This document shows positions 59,957 through 64,000 of a DNA stretch of 64,000 nucleotides, piece by piece. Position numbers and translations under genes: made by a program. The notes below the pieces were generated by a model. The model had not been told where the DNA came from. It made no database searches and worked only from the letters and a program-made list of their open reading frames with translations. The stretch covers positions 992,001 through 1,056,000 of the forward strand of contig NC_026738.1 of assembly GCF_000210295.1 (NCBI RefSeq), in the 5' to 3' direction. Each line of letters opens with the position of its first letter. The stretch's first letter is position 1. Source of the DNA: Trypanosoma brucei gambiense DAL972 (lineage: Eukaryota > Euglenozoa > Kinetoplastea > Trypanosomatida > Trypanosomatidae).

Positions 59957-62053
59957 TGTCGATAATTTTTTTTATTATTTAGGTGCTAGGGCATGTGGGG
60001 AGGAAAGGTTACTTATTATTTTCATTTTCTATCTACGCCATTTGGATGACAGAGGGTTCGCTGTTCCGTTACACTGAGCAAAAATGTAACGCAACGTTTT
60101 ACATACGAGTATGGCTTGATGTATAGAACATTTTTTTCTTAACGGCATTTCTTTACATATGGTAACAGTAGTTTTACTTGGGTAACATATTTCCACTTCC
60201 TCTACCTGACCAATTTACTTAGCATCCTATATACTAGAAAGGCATATAATATGTAGTGTCGGTTCTTGTGCATTGGAAAAAGAGGGCGGCTACACGGTCT
60301 TTGCTTTGTGCAAAACTTGTTGTTACCCTACGGGAGTTTTTCCTTTGAATACCGTTTGTATACCCTCAATTTGAAGTTTTTCAGCGTCTTTATGCCTGTA
60401 CGAGCGGGGTAACTTCGTGAAGCTGCGACCCCTTGAATACGTCTCTGACTCGCTGAAACACACTAGCGTGTGGCAAAGGGCATATTCTTTGTTTCGGGAG
60501 ATTTCTGGCTTGTTACTCTGTGGTCGACTTATGTGTGTTGCTCACGTGGCTGACAAGACAGAATCGATAGACGACAAGTAAGCGCCACCACTACAGAAGA
60601 CTGTCACAGAATTTGGTGCAGGAAATGACTGTTACAGTTGTTTGAATTCCCCTCATGCTTTGCAGCAGCGCCTAATCTACCGCTGATTTAACGTGCAGTG
60701 CTACACCACGCCTCCCACAATGTACGACCTACAAAGTGAACGGGTACAACTCCCTGCCAGGAACGGGCGGCGTTAAGGCGGCAATATAGAAAAGACCACT
60801 GTTATCACGTAGGCAAATATTTTTTTTTTTGCGTTCATCGACATGTAGTCGTACATAAAACGAAATGACTTATTGTGACATTAACCACTCCACTTACATG
60901 TTAATACAATATTCGTTTTTAATATTTTCTCTGCACGTCAGCCCGACCTGTGAGCTGACGCCAGCGGATAATCGTGTTCAAATTTAGCGTCACCGTATTA
61001 TATATTAATATGTATATATTTGTGCAGAGCATAAAGCGACCCTGCACGTATATCGGCTTTCTAATGTTAAAATAAGTATTCGAGAAGGCGGGACAGTTAC
61101 TACACTACGCTCATGTGACTGCAAGGTCGCTTCACCGCCATTGTAAAAATGACCGTATACTGGAGAGTAAAAATCCAGATGAAATGTTGTCGCTCCGAGT
61201 GCGGGTCAAACAATTTCTTCAGGTTTTGTATAAGTGGCGACATTCGAGTAGAAGTTGATGAGCATACTTAAACCCAAGATTCATAATTGGCATTTCACTT
61301 GCAGACAGTGAAGTAGTTATTTTTTTCGGCAACAACTGATTGTCCTCGGCGTTTCATTGTCATCTCAGCTATTATTTTCAACCATCTTTTTAGCCAGCGG
61401 TTTGAATACATTTTCGGCAGTGCTCGTTCGTATCGCTGTACACTCCTCCTCTCTCTTTCCCTCTAGATATGTGTCCAAACTGTTAGGAGGGAGCAGTCTA
61501 TCAAGAGATGGAGGAGTGAAGGAGGTTTTGATGTGGTGCAAAAGGTGGAGAGAAATGAGAAACTATTCCAACTATCCTCTTTCCTTTTTTTCTTTTCTTT
61601 CTTTCTTTTTTTTTTGCCTTCTCTGAGTGGAGGTATGAATCGTTTACTTTGGTTGCTTTGAACTTTTCTCCATATGAAGGAGTATGTTACTCAAAGTGTT
61701 GCATCTCTACACTTTCACAAATTGTATACATATCCTCTCTCTTTTCTTGAAAACTTCTGTCCATGAATTAACTGTGATTCCTCTTATAGCGTTTTTACGC
61801 GTAAAGGAACCATTGTTCCCTTCAGGTGCACCACAGATAATAGCACAGCGGCGCCAACAACCAGCTGCACGTGAAGTATCGTTTAGTTGCATATTTTATT
61901 GGTTAGGTTTGTTGCATATTTCACGTGTTACTCATTTTTAAAATGTTTTGTATGTTTCTTTAGTGTTGGGAACGAACGTGCCAACTTTTTTTTTTACCTG
62001 ACAACTTTTTTATTTAATTCTGCTTTTTCTTAGAGGTGGCAGCAAATAGTGGA
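59957..62053. other. Long intergenic region (SMC3 3' flank, TGT2 5' flank)
   Basis: About 2.1 kb with no supported gene. AT-rich throughout, with T-rich tracts typical of kinetoplastid 3' UTRs and splice signals, for example about 60820-60831, a T/C-rich stretch about 61580-61617 and the TGT2 tract from about 61985. A frame of 89 codons at 61357-61626 ends in a T/C-rich run and looks accidental. A small non-coding RNA here could not be seen by eye. Confidence 0.5.
62015..62033 (+). promoter_or_regulatory. TGT2 trans-splice acceptor
   Basis: A T-rich tract (from about 61985, with 62020-62030 reading tctgctttttc) ends in TTAG, with AG at 62032-62033. It lies 20 nt before the TGT2 ATG at 62054 and before any other AG-ATG pair, so the spliced leader probably joins here. 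Confidence 0.75.
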
Positions 62054-63061
62054 ATGCACGGAGTGTATCCTATTTTAGTTGTTCCATGCAGACGTGGTGG
62101 TATACCGTACCTAACACCCGAACAGGCGCGTGATATTCTTGGAGAAGAAGAGAGGATTTTAAGCCTGTCTATATTTGATGCATACGAATATAAGGATGCG
62201 TGCAAAAAAGCGGGAAAAAGTTTTGCTGAATTTTGCGGACTTGGAGAGTTCAGAGTAATATTGACGGTACGGAGCCCGTATGTAGGAGCTCATGCCAGTG
62301 TTTCTGCATCTGAGACGGCGGTGTTTGGGGTCCACGAGAAAGGCAGGATATCTTTTAGCAATGAAAGCTGGGCGGAAATCGTAAAGTCCGTCATGCCCAA
62401 CATGGCCATTACTCTTTACGACAGTGTTCCCTTGCATGAACAACATTCAAAACGGAGGAAGACAGCATCAACAAGATCGCTGAAGTGGGCTAAATCCGCC
62501 GAGTGTGCCCCGGACATTGGTTGTGAGTTGATAAAGGCCTCGTCTGTTGCTGATAGGGAAAATGTGTTTGTATACGCAGACGAACTAGGACAAAATGAGA
62601 CGATTGTACAATATGCATCGCGGTTGTGCGAAATAACGAAGAATCACTACGTCATGAGTCCTACGCCTTCCCTCGGTGCTGTTCTGATGGCGCTGAAGGT
62701 TGGTGCTAGTTTCATTGAGTGTGCCTTACCGTGGACGTTGGCGGAAAGAGGTATAGCGCTCGTGTTTGACATGAATCCTGTCCACGGTTGCTCACCACAA
62801 CGGTATGAGTCGCAGATAGATCTGAATGATCATTGTTTTGCAGTAGATATCAACCCTTTGTCGCAAGCCTGTGTGTGTTCCACCTGTAGGAGACATACTC
62901 GGGCATATGTGCACCATCTCCTAACAGTCCAGGAGATGAACAGTTGTATCTTGCTTGTTGTTCATAATTTAGCCTTCGTGGTGCAGCTAATAGGGCTTTA
63001 CAGAAGGTCAACTGCGGAGGCTCGAGAAAGTCTGCTAACTTGGGTGCTGGCACAGTTGTGA
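62054..63061 (+). CDS. TGT2: Queuine tRNA-ribosyltransferase accessory subunit (QTRT2-like)
   Basis: A 335-residue member of the tRNA-guanine transglycosylase family. In eukaryotes the enzyme, a heterodimer of QTRT1 and QTRT2, swaps G34 for queuine in tRNAs with GUN anticodons. The zinc site is complete: Cys273, Cys275, Cys278 and His304, exactly CXCX2CX25H, in QACVCSTCRRHTRAYVHHLL. The strand that carries the nucleophilic Asp in catalytic subunits reads SFIECALPWTLAERGIALVF here, with Glu222 in that place. Human QTRT2 has the same ERGxAL-x-F pattern, so this is the accessory subunit. The catalytic partner is elsewhere in the genome. The ATG at 62054 is used; the longer frame starts at GTG and lies partly upstream of the splice acceptor at 62033. 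In T. brucei this gene is TGT2, as I remember it. Confidence 0.9.
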   Translation: MHGVYPILVVPCRRGGIPYLTPEQARDILGEEERILSLSIFDAYEYKDACKKAGKSFAEFCGLGEFRVILTVRSPYVGAHASVSASETAVFGVHEKGRISFSNESWAEIVKSVMPNMAITLYDSVPLHEQHSKRRKTASTRSLKWAKSAECAPDIGCELIKASSVADRENVFVYADELGQNETIVQYASRLCEITKNHYVMSPTPSLGAVLMALKVGASFIECALPWTLAERGIALVFDMNPVHGCSPQRYESQIDLNDHCFAVDINPLSQACVCSTCRRHTRAYVHHLLTVQEMNSCILLVVHNLAFVVQLIGLYRRSTAEARESLLTWVLAQL

Positions 63062-63230
63062 GAACATTCAACTTAATGAACGAATAATAATAATGATGAT
63101 CGCATAATTTTTTTTCTTTCACGTTCTCCTTTCTATGGAAACACTTGCTCTGTCTTGACGCCTGTAAGAAAGCTCCTCTGCGTTGGTATGTCGGTCTCCT
63201 CCATTTTTCTATCTGTTGTATCCTTGTTAG

Positions 63231-64000
63231 ATGGCCGCTGTCCCTTCAGCACATGTGGTAGTAAAGCGAGGGAGAGAAGAGGGTACAGAACAGTGTGGGC
63301 AATACAGCGCGTACTTTCGCTGTGGTGAATGGAGCTCGCTTGTTACGCTATACAGGCCAATAACGACGGAGATGATCGAGGAAAAGCTGTTCCGTGGCGT
63401 CAATTTCTTTTTTTCGCCGCACATATCCGATGTGGTGGGAAGCAGGTTGGTCCTCACTATCTGTGAGTCAGGAACTCCATGTGATAAACTGTTCAAGGAT
63501 CGACCTTGGAAACCATGCAGTGTTCATGGTCCCTTTCGTTGTTCGTGTCACGCTCTAGAACATGTGGCACGTCAGGTAATTCAGTTGCAACGCGAGTTGT
63601 TGTGGTTTCAAGGGAAGTTGGAGGTATTCGACACAGAGGAAGCACAGCATCCCGATACTCCTTTCTTCCAGGTGGACGTAGCGGGAGGAAGTGTGTCTCT
63701 TGTTCTCTGTGGACTTCCATTCCCTGAGCGCCGCTTTGGCCCCTTTCCGCTCTTTTCCGTCGACAGCCGTTATTCCATAGGCAAGGCTATCGCAGCCGCG
63801 TCAATCAACGCGGAAACAACGGAGCACGCTGTTCATAAGTGTGTCCTCTGTTCTATTAGTGCGGAGAGCAGGTGTTGTATTTGTAGGTGTATAGTTTGTG
63901 CTGAATGTGGAAGTGTTTGTGACTGCTGCATGAGAGAGGCGTGCCGAGCCTGCGTTGTCACGGATATTGGCCCACAACAGTGTGAGTGTGCGCTCTGCAT
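63231..64000 (+). CDS. Cys-rich protein, 3' end cut by window
   Basis: An open frame of 256 codons from ATG 63231 runs without a stop to the right edge, so the gene continues outside. The N-terminal about 100 residues look folded (QYSAYFRCGEWSSLVTLYRP, SDVVGSRLVLTICESGTPCD), followed by a short Cys/His patch (KPCSVHGPFRCSCH). From about residue 202 a dense Cys-rich region begins, KCVLCSISAESRCCICRCIV, then CAECGSVCDCCMREACRAC and CECALC, with CxxC pairs like a treble-clef zinc finger (RING-, FYVE- or B-box-like), but the family cannot be fixed before the missing end. The AG immediately before the ATG (63229-63230) would leave no 5' UTR; AGs near 63167-63172 after the T/C tract at 63109-63135 are alternatives. 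With those, an upstream ATG at 63188 would open a short overlapping frame. It is the third gene of the plus-strand unit. Confidence 0.75.
   Translation, partial: MAAVPSAHVVVKRGREEGTEQCGQYSAYFRCGEWSSLVTLYRPITTEMIEEKLFRGVNFFFSPHISDVVGSRLVLTICESGTPCDKLFKDRPWKPCSVHGPFRCSCHALEHVARQVIQLQRELLWFQGKLEVFDTEEAQHPDTPFFQVDVAGGSVSLVLCGLPFPERRFGPFPLFSVDSRYSIGKAIAAASINAETTEHAVHKCVLCSISAESRCCICRCIVCAECGSVCDCCMREACRACVVTDIGPQQCECALC

Noticed and set aside
63186..63230. Possible cis-intron: GTATGT at 63186 and a T/C tract ending in AG at 63230
   Set aside because: The distance is only about 45 nt, and cis-introns are almost absent in trypanosomes; a trans-splice acceptor is the simpler reading.

Overview
This window looks like nuclear DNA of an African trypanosome, most likely Trypanosoma brucei. 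The genes are intron-less, long, widely spaced and arranged head-to-tail on one strand for more than 50 kb. They are separated by AT-rich UTRs with homopolymer and (TA)n tracts. Polypyrimidine/AG trans-splice acceptors lie just upstream of several ATGs. The gene content also fits: an iron superoxide dismutase with a presequence, a 1011-residue SERCA pump, SUMO E1 subunit UBA2, cohesin SMC3 and a QTRT2-like tRNA transglycosylase subunit. From memory, not checked here, this order matches T. brucei chromosome 5.

Layout: from the left edge to about 52.5 kb all genes lie on the minus strand and form one polycistronic unit read right to left. In that direction the order is: SET-domain methyltransferase, leucine-rich-repeat protein, coiled-coil protein, a low-complexity protein, a two-LysM-like-domain protein, eIF2A, a predicted mitochondrial protein of unknown function, UBA2, an ADCK/UbiB atypical kinase, probable mitoribosomal protein bL9m, SERCA (TBA1), a small membrane/coiled-coil protein, a basic C-terminal coiled-coil protein with a motif resembling ciliary JHY proteins, a Ser-rich protein, mitoribosomal uL2m, mitochondrial Fe-SOD (SODA), a twin-CX3C small Tim chaperone, and a giant (about 4,692 residue) helical-repeat, PPR-like protein. 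From 56.4 kb to the right edge genes lie on the plus strand: SMC3, TGT2 (QTRT2-like) and a Cys-rich protein cut by the window end. The 3.9 kb between the two units (52.5-56.4 kb) is a divergent strand-switch region. In trypanosomes such regions are RNA polymerase II start regions. It holds runs of G and C and a GT repeat, and no gene I can support.

Functionally the genes are not an operon in the bacterial sense, but mitochondrial functions are dense: import chaperone, Fe-SOD, two mitoribosomal proteins, UbiB-type kinase, the predicted-mitochondrial giant protein and the 381-residue protein. I see no transposon, VSG, RHS, CRISPR, tRNA or rRNA gene. The points most worth a second look are the giant PPR-like protein, a natural glutamine at the cohesin acetylation dyad of SMC3, the paired LysM-like domains, the long N-terminal extension of UBA2, the wide spacing of the twin CX3C motifs in the small Tim, and the layout of the strand-switch region. 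Gene starts were set at the first in-frame ATG, because several longer reading frames begin at TTG or GTG.
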